Notes under the pieces: model-generated
Told to the model about the DNA's origin: nothing
Database searches by the model: none
What the model saw: only the letters and a program-made list of their open reading frames with translations
From: Neocallimastix lanati (nom. inval.)
Lineage: Eukaryota > Neocallimastigomycota > Neocallimastigomycetes > Neocallimastigales > Neocallimastigaceae
Direction: 5' to 3'
Assembly (NCBI GenBank): GCA_016946835.1
Contig: JACVTC010000051.1
Coordinates: forward strand, 208,501-272,500
DNA length: 64,000 nucleotides
In this document: positions 15,014 to 26,808 of the stretch, piece by piece
Layout of the letters: the number at the start of each line of letters is the position of its first letter
How positions within the stretch are numbered: the first letter of the stretch is position 1
Made by a program: the position numbers and the translations under genes

Positions 15014-15575
15014 AAAATTATTTATTCTTAATATATTAAATTTATATATAAAAAAAAAATAAATAAAAAAATATATTTATTTTTTAATAATATAATTAAA
15101 TATAAATATATATTATCATTATAATTAGTATTACTATTTACTATTATATGTGATTATAAAGTATAACCATTACATGGATTTATTTGACTCCCTAAGGATG
15201 CTAAATTTATTCATTTTTCATACATATAATTATAAATTATAACTATAATAGTTAACAGAATCAAATACTATGAAGGATAATTTTAAAATATATATATATA
15301 TATATATATAATATAAAAAAAAAAAAAATAAATAAATAAATAGCAATAACCAATAAATAAAAAAATAATTTCTCTACTAAAATTATTATTATTTTATTTT
15401 TATTAAAAAAGTTTTTCATTATTAAAAGTCTATTAGAAAAAAAAAAAAAAATTGATAAGAAAAATGATAGAGGAAGGATAGGAAAAATTAACTTTAATTT
15501 TTTATTTTTTACTTTTTTATATATTTTATTTATTTTATTTATTTTATTTATTTTTTTAATCTATTTATTGATCTT

Positions 15576-15606
<31 letters not shown>

Positions 15607-15774
15607 GAAAATAAAGTTTACTTTAATAAAAAACTAATAAAATATAATATAAAAATAAAAAAAAAAAAAACATAGATAATCAAACTTTAAGTTAATTTTT
15701 TTTTTTTTCTATCAAACTTTTATTTATTTTTTTTTTTCCTTTTATCATTTTCATTATTATTATCATTATTTTTT

Positions 15775-15808
<34 letters not shown>

Positions 15809-16308
15809 TATAATTTTAATTATTAATATTATTTTATTATATTTATAATATAAAAATTGATAAATTATTGATAACTTTTTTTTTTTTTTTTTTTATTAGA
15901 TACAAGGTTATTCATTATTTTTAATAATGTCTAATAAATTTATCCAAAGTTAAGGTTTAATTCTAAAAACGTTTTAAATTAGAAACTTTAAAAAAAAAAA
16001 AAAAAGAGATCATATTAACAAGAAATTGAAAGATTATTAACAATTATTTTTATTTGTTTATTTATTTTTTCAAAAAAGAAATATATATATTTGCTATTAA
16101 TAAAAAATAAATTAATAATAATACGAAAAGCTTATTTTTATTTTTATATTTATTTTTTTTTTTTAACAAATATGATCTTTTTTTTTCTTTAATTAAAAAT
16201 ATTATTATCAACATTTCTTATTCATTTCTTATTAAAGATTCTCCCTTTAAACCCTATAATTTAATATAATTTAAGAATACTATTATTAATTTAATATGAT
16301 CTCTCTCT

Positions 16309-16352
<44 letters not shown>

Positions 16353-16420
16353 CTTAATAATAAAATCTTCTCCCTATTAAGAGGATAAGGTTAATTATAC
16401 ATTATAATTGATGAATAATT

Positions 16421-16456
<36 letters not shown>

Positions 16457-16852
16457 TTAGTTCATAAAAAAATTAAAAGGGTTATTATATTTTTTTAAAT
16501 AAATTTCATTCATTTATCATTTATAATTTATCATATATAAAAATTATTATCAGCTATCCTATCTTTATTTAATTGTTTATCCTATTTTTTAAATTTTTTT
16601 TTTCCAAGATTATCCTACCTACAAGAGTATCCAAGAAAGAAAAAAAAAAAAAAAAAAAAATAAAAAAAGATAAAAATATTGATAAATAAATAAATAAATA
16701 AAAATGTTGAATAATAATAAATAAATAAATAAATAAATAAAAATAAGAAAATAAAACAAAAAAAAAAAAAAAGATTTTATATTCCTTTATTCCTCTCTCT
16801 CTCTCTCTCTCTTTTTTTTTTCTTCTCCTAACCACTTTTTAATGGTTAAAAC

Positions 16853-17134
16853 GGGAGAGTTGTATTTCGCCAGGTTGCATTTCGCCAAGTGGAGTATTGA
16901 TAGAAATAAATAAATGAATAAATAAATAAATATTAATTCAAAAACACTTTTTTTTTTTTAAAATTGTTTTTATTTGATATTAATAATATTTAATTTTATT
17001 TATTGATTGATTTATTTATTTAATAATTTTTAATTTGGCGAAATGCCACATTTTTTAATACGCCACATGCTTTCAAAAAAATTGGCGAAACGCAACCTAG
17101 CGAAATGCCATTTGGCGAAATGCCCCACACCCCA
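16853..17134 (+). mobile_element. MITE-like non-autonomous element, copy 1
   Basis: About 282 bp. The left end begins GGGAGAGTTG and carries TTTCGCC motifs; the right end carries inverted GGCGAAATGCC motifs and finishes CCCCACACCCC. The ends are therefore imperfect terminal inverted repeats built from an iterated GGCGAAATGCAA unit. The interior is AT-rich, with ATTAATTCAAAA and ATTAATAATATTTAAT blocks, and has no coding capacity. The sequence at 32347-32630 is the same element in the opposite orientation, which fixes both boundaries. No clear target-site duplication remains around this copy. Confidence 0.8.
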
Positions 17135-17741
17135 TTAACATCATCAATAGAAAATTAAATAATATATTGTTAAAAAATTTAATTTATTAATAAATGAAAA
17201 AAATAAAGAAGACAAACACTCGAACTTAACAAAATTCAATTTAAACAAATTGGGTTTATGAAATAATATTTTTATTAATAAATATTAAAATAATATATCT
17301 ACATTAAACTAATAATAAATATTAATTTATCATTATTTTTTATTTATTTTATTTTTTTTTTATTATAATAATAATAAAAAATAAAAAAAATTATGAATAA
17401 TAATATAATCTTTTTTTTTTTTTTTTTTATAGTTAAAATTTTTAATTATTAAATATAATTTAGGTCAGGTCGCCTTTATACCTCGTAGATTTAAACACGC
17501 CATATTGTGTAAAGCCACGTTACGAAATGTAACAACCCATATAAATAGAAATAGATTATGAAAAAAATTTTTTTTTTTTTTGGTTTTTTTTGACTTTATA
17601 TAAAAGACATATCAATTTATTATTTTCATTTATTTTTCATTTTTATTAAAGTTAAAGTTAAAAACACCAATAATTAATTAAAATAAAATTAAAATAATTT
17701 ATTAATTTTATATACAATGGATATTTTTATTTATTTATTAC

Positions 17742-17775
<34 letters not shown>

Positions 17776-17892
17776 CGTTTTTTTGTACTTAACTTTCGGG
17801 TATGTATAAATATTCATCTATTTTTAAACCAAATGAATTTATTATTATTATTTATTATTATTTATTATTTATTTATTATTTATTATTATTTA
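17135..17892. other. AT-rich spacer with a fragment of the GAAATG-type repeat family
   Basis: Mostly AT-rich DNA downstream of the ankyrin gene's stop. At 17470-17537 a GC-richer scrap (GTCGCC, CACGCCATATTGTG, AAAGCCACGTTACGAAATG, AACAACCC) resembles the inverted scrap at 50034-50095 and the ends of the MITE-like elements. It is probably a decayed relative. Confidence 0.5.
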
Positions 17893-19916
17893 TTATTTTT
17901 GATTTTTGATATCAGTTAATGCTTTCATTAATTTATTATTATTTAATTTAGTTGCAAAGAGGAGTGGTGTTTGAATTAGAGTTGGCTTCGTAACATTTTG
18001 TCGTTTTTCTTTACTACTACTTTTTCTACTACTACTACTACTGTTATTATCGTTATTATTATTATTATTGTGGCTCTTATTATATCTAATTAATAATTTT
18101 TTTTCCCATAAAAATTGAATCATCCTTCTATGGTTAATAAATGATGTAATAAATTCATCATCCTGTTCAAATAGTTCATAATCAATATAGGCTCCATGAT
18201 CTAATAATAATTCATACATTTTTTCATTAATTTTTTCATTATTTTGTGAATATTTTATCATATAAGTCAACGGAGTATTCCTAAATGTATCATGAATATT
18301 CACATCGGCATTATATTCAATGAGTAATTTGGCTAAGTCATATTGTTCATTGAAAATTAGTATCATCAATGTGGAAAATCCATAGTCTCCACATGTTTCA
18401 TTTATATCGTAGAGGCCTGAAGATAATAAGATTTTAATCATTTCTTCACTTCCTTCAATACAGGCAAACTGTAATTCTGAAAAATTCGCAGTTTCATTAT
18501 TACTTTTGTATAGTTTTTTTATCATAATAGTTAGTATTTATCGTTGTATTTGTATTTATGGTTTGTTGGCTTTCACGTAATTCAGAATTATATTTATTTT
18601 TAAAAAGTGCTGATGTCTTACTACTTTTCTTACTATCAATACGACTATTTTTAGGGCAAGCATTTCTATTATTATCATGGTTACTATTTTCATTATTTTT
18701 ATTTTTACGTTTATTCCTATCTTCATTATGTATATTTCTTATACCATTCTTGTCCGACTTTATTTTTTCATTTTTATTTTTCTTTTTACTTTCATTATTA
18801 TTCTCACTTTTATTATTATTATTTCTCTTATTTTTTTCCTCATTTATATCATTATTTTTCTTACTTTTCTCACTTATATCATTACTAATATCAGTAATTT
18901 TATTAATAGCATTAGTAGTATTATCATCATTATTATCATTATTACTCTTTGATTTTTTTCTCTTTTCTTTTTTTTTATTGTTTCTTAATTGATTTTCTTT
19001 TTTGTTGAACGATAACATTGTTTGATAAGTTATATTATTTGCTGAAGTCGTTGGTATTGTTATTGTTGTTGTTGTTGCTGTTACGGTTGGTGGTGGTGGC
19101 GGCGAATAATGATCCATCTTTTTAAAATTTTTGTTTTGCAATAATAATAAATCCGAAAAAATTTGATGATTTTCATTAATTTCAGCTAACTTAAATGGAG
19201 TAATATCCATAGAACGATCTTTATCAATAATTTCTTTTTCATTTTGATCCACTGGATACTTCAATACATTTTTGATCCATGTTACATTATTTAATCTTAC
19301 GGAAAATAGTAAAGGATGAATTATACGAGTAGGAGTTGATTGATCTTCATATTGAATTATGATTTTTTTCTCGGTAAAGTATTTTAAGGAATAAGGGATT
19401 TTTAACGAGACAATGAAGTAATGGACGATGATAAAATAATTTGAAATTGATCGAAGTTCCATATTGAAGTAATAATTCATACATTTCTTTATTAGGTGGT
19501 TGATGTTTTAACATATAAAGAAAAGGGGTATTATTATATTTATCTTTAGAATTTATATTTATTTCCATAGATTCCTGTTGATCCATATTTCTGTTGTTCT
19601 TATTCATGCCTATACTTCTTTTAGCATAATTTTTTATTAAAAAATTGGCTAATTTATAATTTTTTAGATAAATTAAAATCATCAAGGGGGTAAATTGATA
19701 GATACCAAATTTTCTATTTAAATTGATACCACTTTCAGCTAATCTTTTTAATTCATTTTCATTTCCTTTAAGACAAGCAATGCATAATTTTTTGTATTCG
19801 GAATCCATTTTATTATCTAAATAGAGATGATCACCAAAAACAAGATAAGGCGAATAATCTTTACGAAATATATTCTTTTTTTTATTTATTCTTGCTTCTT
19901 TTTCTTCTTCTTCTTG

Positions 19917-19960
<44 letters not shown>

Positions 19961-21320
19961 TATTATTATTACTATTATTACTATTATTATTATTACTATT
20001 ATTACTATTATTATTATTATTATTACTATTACTATTATTACTATTATTACTATTACTATTATTACTATTATTACTATTACTATTATTACTATTATTACTA
20101 TTATTATTATTATTATTATTACTATTATTATTACTATTATTATTATTATTATTATTATTATTGCTATTTTTTTCATCATCATCATCTTCTTTATTCAAAT
20201 TAATTTTATTATCTTTATCATTTATTTTATTGTCATAGTTTTCTATTATACTATCATTATCATTATTATTATTTATAATTTTTGGGTTGAGACTGGTAAT
20301 GATTTCATCAAAAATAATTTTGTTTGTTTCTTTGGTATGTTTAATATTATTCTCTGAAGATTTATCAATTAAATTAATTATTCTTTTATTTCTTACCATA
20401 AAAGCTATTTCTAAATAATAAGTTCTATGCTTAAAATTTCTTTTTTGGTTTAAAAGTTTTATTTCACTTTTTATAAAGAAATATTGATTTATAGCAACTG
20501 CAAATGTTAGAATATCAGTTATTAAAACAATATTAAAATTATCACTATTTTTCATCTTCTTCTGATTTTCATTTTGATCATTATTTTTCATCTTCTTCTG
20601 ATTTTCATTTTGATCACTTTCATTTTCCTTATAATGTTTCTGATGATTTAATATATCATTTAAAATTTGATTATTTTTATATCTTATTCTAATTCTTTTA
20701 TTAAAAAATAGTTTAAAAATGGTAGAATTCTGAACAATTGTTAAAATAAACTTTTTAATTTTAAATAAAGAGAAATCAAGAATAAAATTGTTTTTTAATA
20801 AATACTTATAAACATTTTTAGATTTTGAAAAATATTTTTCTTTCTTATAAACTTTATTGGAAGGAGCATTACCAATTTTATTATAATATATTTCAAGCGG
20901 TTGTCTTTTGTATGATAATTTAAATTCATTGTTTCTTTTAATACTTAAATTTTTAGTTATTTGTGAACAATATATTGAATCCCATTTACTATCAATATTT
21001 ATATATTTTATATTACTTTTAATACTTAAATTTTCAGTTCTTTGTGAACAATATGTTGAATCCCATTTACTATCAATATTTATATATTTTATATTACTTT
21101 CTCTTTCTCTTTTAACATTTATATTATTTTTATTATTGTTATTGCTACAAAAAAATAATTTTTTACATTCAAGTTTTATCCACTTTGTTTTTATTCTTTT
21201 CTTTGATTCCTCGAGTTTCCTTTGTCCTATTTTTTCTTTTGAATTGACTTCTTTATTTACTTTTGCTTTTATTTTTTTGACACAATTTTGTTCATAAACC
21301 GGGTTTTCATGCCTCCTCAT
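17893..21320 (-). pseudogene. large ankyrin-repeat protein gene, interrupted by two A-run frameshifts
   Basis: Three overlapping minus-strand frames form one reading path. Frame 1 (21320-19347, 657 codons) has a Lys-rich N-terminal part, two tandem 27-residue copies at residues 75-128 (NIKYINIDSKWDS in each), a duplicated NENQKKMKN block, a long Asn/Ser tract, and ankyrin-like repeats from about residue 520. Frame 2 (19480-18500) continues the ankyrin module (HPLLFSVRLNN), then a Pro run and a Lys/Asn linker. Frame 3 (18525-17893) holds a second ankyrin module. Each switch falls in a run of A (about 19365 and 18520). The two ankyrin modules resemble each other (YELLLQYGTSINFKLF versus YELLLDHGAYIDYELF), so an internal duplication is likely. 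Ankyrin repeats bind proteins; no specific partner can be inferred. Either a decaying gene or homopolymer errors in the assembly would explain the breaks. As an intact gene it would encode about 1,100 residues. Confidence 0.75.
19915..20160. repeat. trinucleotide ATT/ACT array inside the ankyrin gene
   Basis: About 245 bp of ATT with interspersed ACT. Read on the minus strand in the gene's frame it encodes Asn with scattered Ser; other frames give pure Tyr or Ile runs. Such tracts are common in AT-rich fungal proteins and expand by slippage. Confidence 0.95.
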
Positions 21321-21402
21321 TAATTCTGTTAATTGATTCTTTTTTAAATCTATATAACAATTAAACGATTTTACTTGAATTGTTAATATTCTTATTAAGT
21401 AA

Positions 21403-22315
21403 TCATAAGATCACATCTTTGATTCTTTTTTTTATTATTTTGTTCTCCAATGAATTTAATTGATTAATTAATATTTTTAAACGACCTTTAGATACTTTTA
21501 TATTCTTCATATAAAAATTTATTTCATCTCTTAATTTTTTTATTTGATTATCCAAATTGTTTATTAATTCTATTTGATTATTCATTTTATTTATTAATGC
21601 TTGACCTTTTTTTTTTCTTTTTCTCTCTCTTTTTTTTCTGTATCACATTTGCATTCATAATTTTTTTATAGTTTAGTTCTTTTTCCACCTTCTTTCTTTG
21701 ATTTTCTAATTTAAATAATTCCTTTTCCTTATATTCAATTTTAACTTCATAAAATTTATTTTGCTTTTCAAATTCTTTTCTTTCAATTTCATAATTTTCC
21801 ATTTTCGTTTTTAATATCTCTATTTCCACCTCTTTTATCTTTTTCCTCTTATTTTTTTTTCATTTCTAATTTCATTATCTGCTCTTCATTATTATCTCTT
21901 TTCTCTATTGTTTCCTTTATTTGTTTTTGAATTAAATTTTGAATATCATAAATAGTAAAATAATTATTCTTTTGTTTTATGGTTTCTTCCTTTTCCTCTT
22001 TTATTTTCTTTTTTTTTATTTTCTCCTTTTTCTTTTTCTCGTTTTTGTTCTTTTTCTTTTTCTTTTTCTTGTATTTGTTCTTTTGCTTTCTTTTTAGTTT
22101 TAGTTTTTTTCCTTCTCCTCATCTATTGTTTTCTTTTTCTTTTTCCTTTTTTTTTTATTTTTCATTCCTTCATTTTCTCCTTTCTCTTTATTCTTTATTT
22201 TTTTTTTTTTTTTTTGTTTTTCTTTTTTTTCCTTTTTCTTTTTTTTCTTCTCCTCTTCTTCTATTTTCTTTTCTTTGCTTATCTTTTTTCCTTCTTTCTC
22301 CTCTTTTTCCTCCAT
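21403..22315 (-). pseudogene. Lys/Glu-rich coiled-coil protein gene with A-run frameshifts
   Basis: A start at 22315 opens MEEKEEKEGKK and a highly charged stretch. The path changes frame near 22100, passes through a readable block (NNYFTIYDIQNLIQKQIKET) to about 21850, then MEIEILKTKMENYEIERKEF (21829-21587), and finally MNNQIELINNLDNQIKKLRD to a stop at 21403. All pieces show heptad-like coiled-coil composition, and each break lies in a poly-A run. The stop is 83 bp from the start of the ankyrin gene on the same strand, so the two could once have been one protein. I do not recognise a family. The KEK-rich part is low complexity, so similarity searches there would mislead. Confidence 0.55.
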
Positions 22316-22559
22316 TTTATCAATTACTTCTGATTAGACCTGTTTTACAGTATGTAATGCAAAGGTTAAATGTTACCAATAATGTTAGACTATCATAGAA
22401 AAATGATTATATATAACATGTAATAATAAATAATATATTCTTAAATGAATATGTCTTTCTTATTGTAAAAAGCAAAAAAATAAATAAACAAACACATAAT
22501 AAATAATTAATTTAAAATTCAACACAAGATTTATTATTATTATTATTATTATTATCATT
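22316..22559. other. short AT-rich spacer upstream of the coiled-coil gene
   Basis: Holds the presumed promoter side of the minus-strand coiled-coil gene and a (TTA)n run at 22531-22565. No motif can be assigned. Confidence 0.4.
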
Positions 22560-23320
22560 ATTATTGTTAAATATAATTATTTAAGCTTACACCTTTAAAT
22601 TTATACCTATTTAATTATTACAGTGAAAATTATATGTATATAACTAATATTCATTTATGGCGCATTATATTTATATATATCACGTGCATCAATAATTCTT
22701 ATACATCATATACATATTTATTTATTTATTTATTAATTTACTAAACATCATCAATAAAATTGTTGATTATTTTAGATTTTACCTTGGAATTTTTCTTTTC
22801 AGCCTTTTTAAATATTTCTGTATCAGTTGGGATGTTTTCATTTTGTAAATGCTATTACATCTATTGTTATATATTATTCTAGGTTTCTAGTTTCCAAAGC
22901 TGGCTTTATTCTTCCAAACCATGGATGGAATTTTGAACCATTTAAAAATTGCTCTTTATTAAGTAAGAATTCTTTTATCATGATTTTCAATTCTGATAAA
23001 TACATATTTTAGAATAATGATGTTAGATATATATCCATGTACTAATTTCTGCTATATACTCTGACTTTATTATTTATTATATTATATTAATGAGCTTTGT
23101 TATAGAGTTATTGAGACTCTTAATCTATTAACACCCTTAAATTTATGATAAATAAATTTGGTTACTTTTTTTTTTTTTTTTTTTTTTTTTTAGGAATAAA
23201 ATATTGTTTATTAATGTAATTATTACAAGTAAACATTACATAAATTTAATTATTCATCATTTGTGGCACATTGAATTTATATATCACGTGCATCACTAAT
23301 TCTTATACATAAATCAGCTA
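22560..23320 (-). mobile_element. very short LTR-gag-LTR derivative of a Ty1/copia element
   Basis: Two direct repeats on the minus strand begin TGTATAAGAATTA followed by TGATGCACGTGATATA and an AATG(C/T)GCCA block. The upstream one runs from about 23312 down to about 23140 and the downstream one from about 22709 down to about 22590. Both continue to TGTAATAATTA and an AAATTTAA(A/G)GGTGT block. Between them lies a copia gag fragment and nothing else. The layout LTR, gag piece, LTR in roughly 750 bp matches a terminal-repeat-retrotransposon-in-miniature or a deleted element. LTR status is inference: I see no clear primer binding site or polypurine tract, and the LTR ends are diverged. Confidence 0.5.
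22748..23010 (-). pseudogene. copia-type gag fragment
   Basis: The minus strand reads MYLSELKIMIKEFLLNK, then FLNGSKFHPWFGRIKPALET, then past a stop YITIDVIAFTK and, in a shifted frame, PTDTEIFKKAEKKNSKVKSK up to a stop near 22748. The (L/F)NGxxFxxWxxRxKxxLExxxL pattern is the N-terminal signature of Ty1/copia Gag. At least one stop and one frameshift interrupt it, so it is dead. Confidence 0.6.
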
Positions 23321-23929
23321 ACAATAAGAATAGTTAATATTAAATATAACATTTTTTTCAGTTTTATAATGAATATTAATTGAAGAAGAAAATATAAAAT
23401 CATGATTGAATAGAATTAACAATTTGAGGTGAATAATTTTAGTATTTTTAATATTTTTAAATTTATAATATAGGAAAGTAGTTATTATAAAGAATTAATA
23501 GTTATCTAATTAATATAATCAGGTATTAAAATTAATTAAAAATAATTTATAATTTATTACATTTAAATATTATAATTTACCATTGATTTTATTAAATTAT
23601 AATCTTTTAACTTTGAAAATAGAGTTTTTAAAAAAATTTTTTTTTATAATTATTCCGTAACAGACTTGGATTTTGATTTAAAAAAAAAAAAATATGCAGG
23701 TAGAAATATTGGTTATTTTATTATTAAAAGTTAAATCAATTGACATTTTAGAAATAATAAAATAAGTATATATAATATTTGTATAATAATAATAATAATA
23801 ATAATAATTTTTATTATTATTTTGATCAAAGTTCAATAATAAAATTTCAATAGTATTTATTATTTTTTAATAATAAGAATATTTAATTTTTTACAAGTTT
23901 TATTATATAAAATTTTAATTTTTATGTTT

Positions 23930-24640
23930 CAATGTTGGTGAAAAAGTTTCTAGGTAATCTATACCATATATTTGACTGAAGCCACGCATAACTAGTCTAG
24001 CACTGTATTTGATAATTTTTCCTACATCATACCTCTTCTAACTAAAAACCCATTTTTGTTGAAATAATATTTTTATCTTTTGGTATTTCTTTAACTACTT
24101 TATATACATCCATCTCTTTCATATTATTTAATTCATTTTTTTCTTAATTGCTTCTTACCAATTTATTTCGTTCGGTCTACCAAAGATTTCTTTTTTACAT
24201 TTCTGGTAATTCTAATTCATCACAATTAAATGAAACAGAATTTAAATTACTACTTGCCTTAAATTTTTTTAATGTTTTCATCGAATTCATCTTTAAAAAT
24301 GATTCCTCTTTGAATTGTTATTATTGTTGTTTTCACTTTTACTTTTGTAATTATTTATATTTATACTTTCTTTATTATTAAAATTTTGTTTATTTGAATT
24401 TTATTTATTTGAATTTTATTTATTTTCTTCACTCGAATTATTATCGTTTGAATCATTATATCCAATTAAATTTTTTTTGATCGAAAGACCTTTTATTCTT
24501 TAAATTTACATTATTAGAAATATCATTATTAATATTTCTTTGTTCAGTTTTATTTGAATTTTGAGATTTTTGAAAAGCTCCTGCACAATAAATTTTTATG
24601 ATAAATTACACTTTAATTGTAAATATATGTCTATTTTAAA
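23930..24640 (-). pseudogene. Ty1/copia reverse transcriptase relic
   Basis: Minus-strand fragments in order: an Asn-rich linker (24620-24400), a degraded NEINW-type block, then KEMDVYKVVKEIPKDKNIIS (about 24125-24065), NGFLVRRGM, and ARLVMRGFSQIYGIDYLETF followed by SPTLK (about 24005-23935). These are the N-terminal signatures of copia RT (normally KARLVARGFxQxxGIDYxETFxPV). Several frameshifts and stops interrupt the path and it ends after SPTLK, so the catalytic YVDD region is missing. Confidence 0.75.
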
Positions 24641-25157
24641 TATTCTAGTCATTTCTCTAAAATAAAACCATAATAATAAAATTATTTCAAATAATAACTT
24701 ATTACTTTAAAAGTAACTTTCTTTATTAAATAAACTTGTAAATAAATTATCTTTTTTATTTCTTATTGTTTCTTTTATTATCTAAAATGTAAAATAGTTT
24801 AATTCTTTTAAAAAATATAAATAGATTTAAATATTTTCTTTATTCGATTTCTTTGTTTATTAAGTTTTATAATTAATATATAATAATAATTTTTCATAAT
24901 ATTTAAATTAATATTTATATTTAATATTGATTTAATAATCATATTTAAATTATCATTATTAATTTAATATAAAATTAAATCAGTAATAAATAAATAAAAC
25001 TTTATATTAAAGTAAATTTGTTATAGTAAAACATTTTTAAAAATTTGTATTCTTTAAACATTTTTCTTTTTATTTTGATGCAGACTATTACCATTTCTAA
25101 CTCTATATTAGATAAAGGTAATAGCAATAGCCCCTTTGTATTTTAACTATGAATTAA

Positions 25158-25229
25158 GTGTTAATAAGTATAGAGGTAAAATATTTGCTTTCCAAGCAAG
25201 TGTCCCGGATACGATTCGTGGTTAATGAA
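25158..25229 (+). tRNA. tRNA-Gly(TCC)-like sequence, very AT-rich, possibly a pseudogene
   Basis: Folds as a 71-nt cloverleaf plus discriminator. The acceptor GTGTTAA pairs with TTAATGA through four A-T pairs and two G-T wobbles. The anticodon stem TTTGC/GCAAG surrounds the loop TTTCCAA, giving anticodon TCC. The T-loop TACGATT differs from the canonical TTCGATT at one base, and two of five T-stem pairs are mismatched (G-G and A-C). The core CTTTCCAAGCAAG is identical to that of many eukaryotic tRNA-Gly genes. The T-arm defects and the weak GGTAA D-loop suggest decay, though compensated AT-rich stems could also mean an active divergent tRNA. Confidence 0.55.
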
Positions 25230-26237
25230 ATTTAAAAAAAAAAAATTTTTTTTAATCTAAAAAAGTTTAAATTAATAAAAATAAATATATGTATTTATTA
25301 GATACAAAAATTTTTTCAATTAATAAATTAAAGTATTAATATTAAAAAAATTTAATAAAAGAAATATAGTTATAAAAATAAATAAAAAAAAATAATTATA
25401 ACAAGAATAATGATTATAAGAATAAAATTAAAATTATTTGTTCTATAAACCGATATATATATATATATATATAAGTCTATTTAATTTACACATACTTTTC
25501 GGGGTAATAAAATTTTTATTGATTTCATTTGTAATCTTTAGAACCAAAATTTATATCATGCAGTTAATACCTACCAAAATTAAAAAAAAAATGGTTTTTA
25601 TAATGATTATAAATATTTTACAGAGGATTGAATGGTTAATTATTAAATTATATTCAATTATTACTAAAGTTATATTAATAGTTCATTCAATATATTGTTT
25701 TTCATTATTAATTATATATTATGTTTATATATATTCATTAATTAAAATAGATACTTATTAGTTTATAAATTTTATTATATTTTATTCGCTAAAGAATTTT
25801 AACCTATTAATTATTAATTTTCATTTATACTATTGATAAATATATATATATAAAATTTTTATTCATTCTTCGAATTTAATATTTAAAATTATTATAAAAT
25901 ATTAATATTAATTAATATATATATTTAATTAAAATTTTAAGATAATATATTTAATATTTTTCTATATTAAAATATATATGTAATTATATCGTTTCTCATA
26001 ACATAATGCAAAAAAAAAAAATGAAATAATACATATATATATTTTAACATGTATTACCCATAAAAATATATTGAAATTTATGTATGTATTATACATATTT
26101 TGCATATTTTACATTAATAAATTTATATATATATTATTTTTTTTATATAAATGTGTGTTTCATTTCATATTTACGGAACGTGGCAATTAAAAATAATTTG
26201 TAATTTAACGCACCACATTTTTAATTTTTTTTTTAAA

Positions 26238-26263
26238 TAATTGTAAATAAATAAATAAATAAG

Positions 26264-26330
<67 letters not shown>

Positions 26331-26345
26331 ATTAAAATAAATAAA

Positions 26346-26376
<31 letters not shown>

Positions 26377-26385
26377 AAAACTAGA
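26238..26385. repeat. tetranucleotide (AAAT)n array
   Basis: About 145 bp of nearly pure AAAT units, outside and to the left of the MULE terminus. Confidence 0.95.
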
Positions 26386-26547
26386 AATAAATATTAAATG
26401 ATTTGTTAATTATTATTAATATCAAAAAAAATTTTTCTCACTTCATTTATTATAACATTAAAAAAAAAAATGAATCAATTAAATAAACGAACAATAAATA
26501 AAATTAATAATAAAAAATTAAATAAATTGATAATATTATAAAAAATT

Positions 26548-26574
26548 GGGAGAGGTCCAAAACGCCAATTTTTT
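26548..26574 (+). repeat. left terminal inverted repeat of the MULE
   Basis: Begins GGGAGAGGTCC and continues into CGCCAATTTTTT. The opening GGGAGAG is the same as the end of the MITE-like elements at 16853 and 32630, tying them to this transposon. Seven of 27 positions differ from the right repeat. Confidence 0.75.
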
Positions 26575-26808
26575 CACGTGATATATCAAATTTTGAGGCT
26601 TTTTAAATTAATAGTTATATGATACTATTTTGTTGTATTATTAATTTGTAATTTTTTTCTTAAAATTTATTAAGTGAATAATTAAATAAATTATAATGGT
26701 TAGATAAAAATAAATATTTTTTTACAAAAAAAAAAATTAAAATAAAATATTCAAACAATTAAAAGGTTTAATATTCAAACAATTAAAAGGTTTATTTTAA
26801 AAAAAAAT

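Larger units (their letters stand above)
9366..16852. other. 7.5-kb AT-rich region without recognisable genes
   Basis: Long poly-A and poly-T runs, (AAT)n, (CT)n at 16301-16314 and 16791-16811, and TTATTTA/TAAATAA arrays. Frames at 9872-10075, 10091-10417 and 16569-16835 consist of repeat-encoded I/L/Y/F/K and are not genes. One GC-richer islet at 11270-11335 is described under findings. Scraps at 14735-14755 and 15185-15205 share a short GACTCC/GGAGTC-type string but show nothing else. Confidence 0.6.
24641..26547. other. AT-rich spacer between the copia relic and the MULE
   Basis: Contains the tRNA-Gly-like sequence (separate entry), an (AT)n run at 25455-25472 and an (AAAT)n array at 26238-26385. 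A 107-codon plus-strand frame at 25438-25761 has hydrophobic AT-driven composition and is probably chance. At 26172-26218, GTGGC, AATTAAAAA and ACGCACCACA echo the interior of the MITE family. Confidence 0.5.

Noticed and set aside
16569-16835. 88-codon minus-strand frame starting MVRRRKKKERERERG
   Set aside because: Encoded by (CT)n, poly-A and AAATA repeats; not a gene.
18558-20357. Several plus-strand frames opposite the ankyrin gene, including poly-Ile, poly-Tyr and Leu/Phe-rich ones
   Set aside because: Antisense shadows of Asn/Ser and Lys-rich coding on the minus strand.
22827-23012. 61-codon plus-strand frame
   Set aside because: The minus strand here reads as a copia gag fragment, a better explanation.
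23930-24640. Reading the copia RT relic and the gag fragment at 22748-23010 as one element
   Set aside because: Gag lies 3' of pol in reading direction, the wrong order for a single copia element, so they are treated as separate insertions.
25438-25761. 107-codon plus-strand frame with hydrophobic segments
   Set aside because: Composition follows local AT bias (Ile, Tyr, Leu) and starts in an (AT)n run; no motif, and no splice structure extends it.
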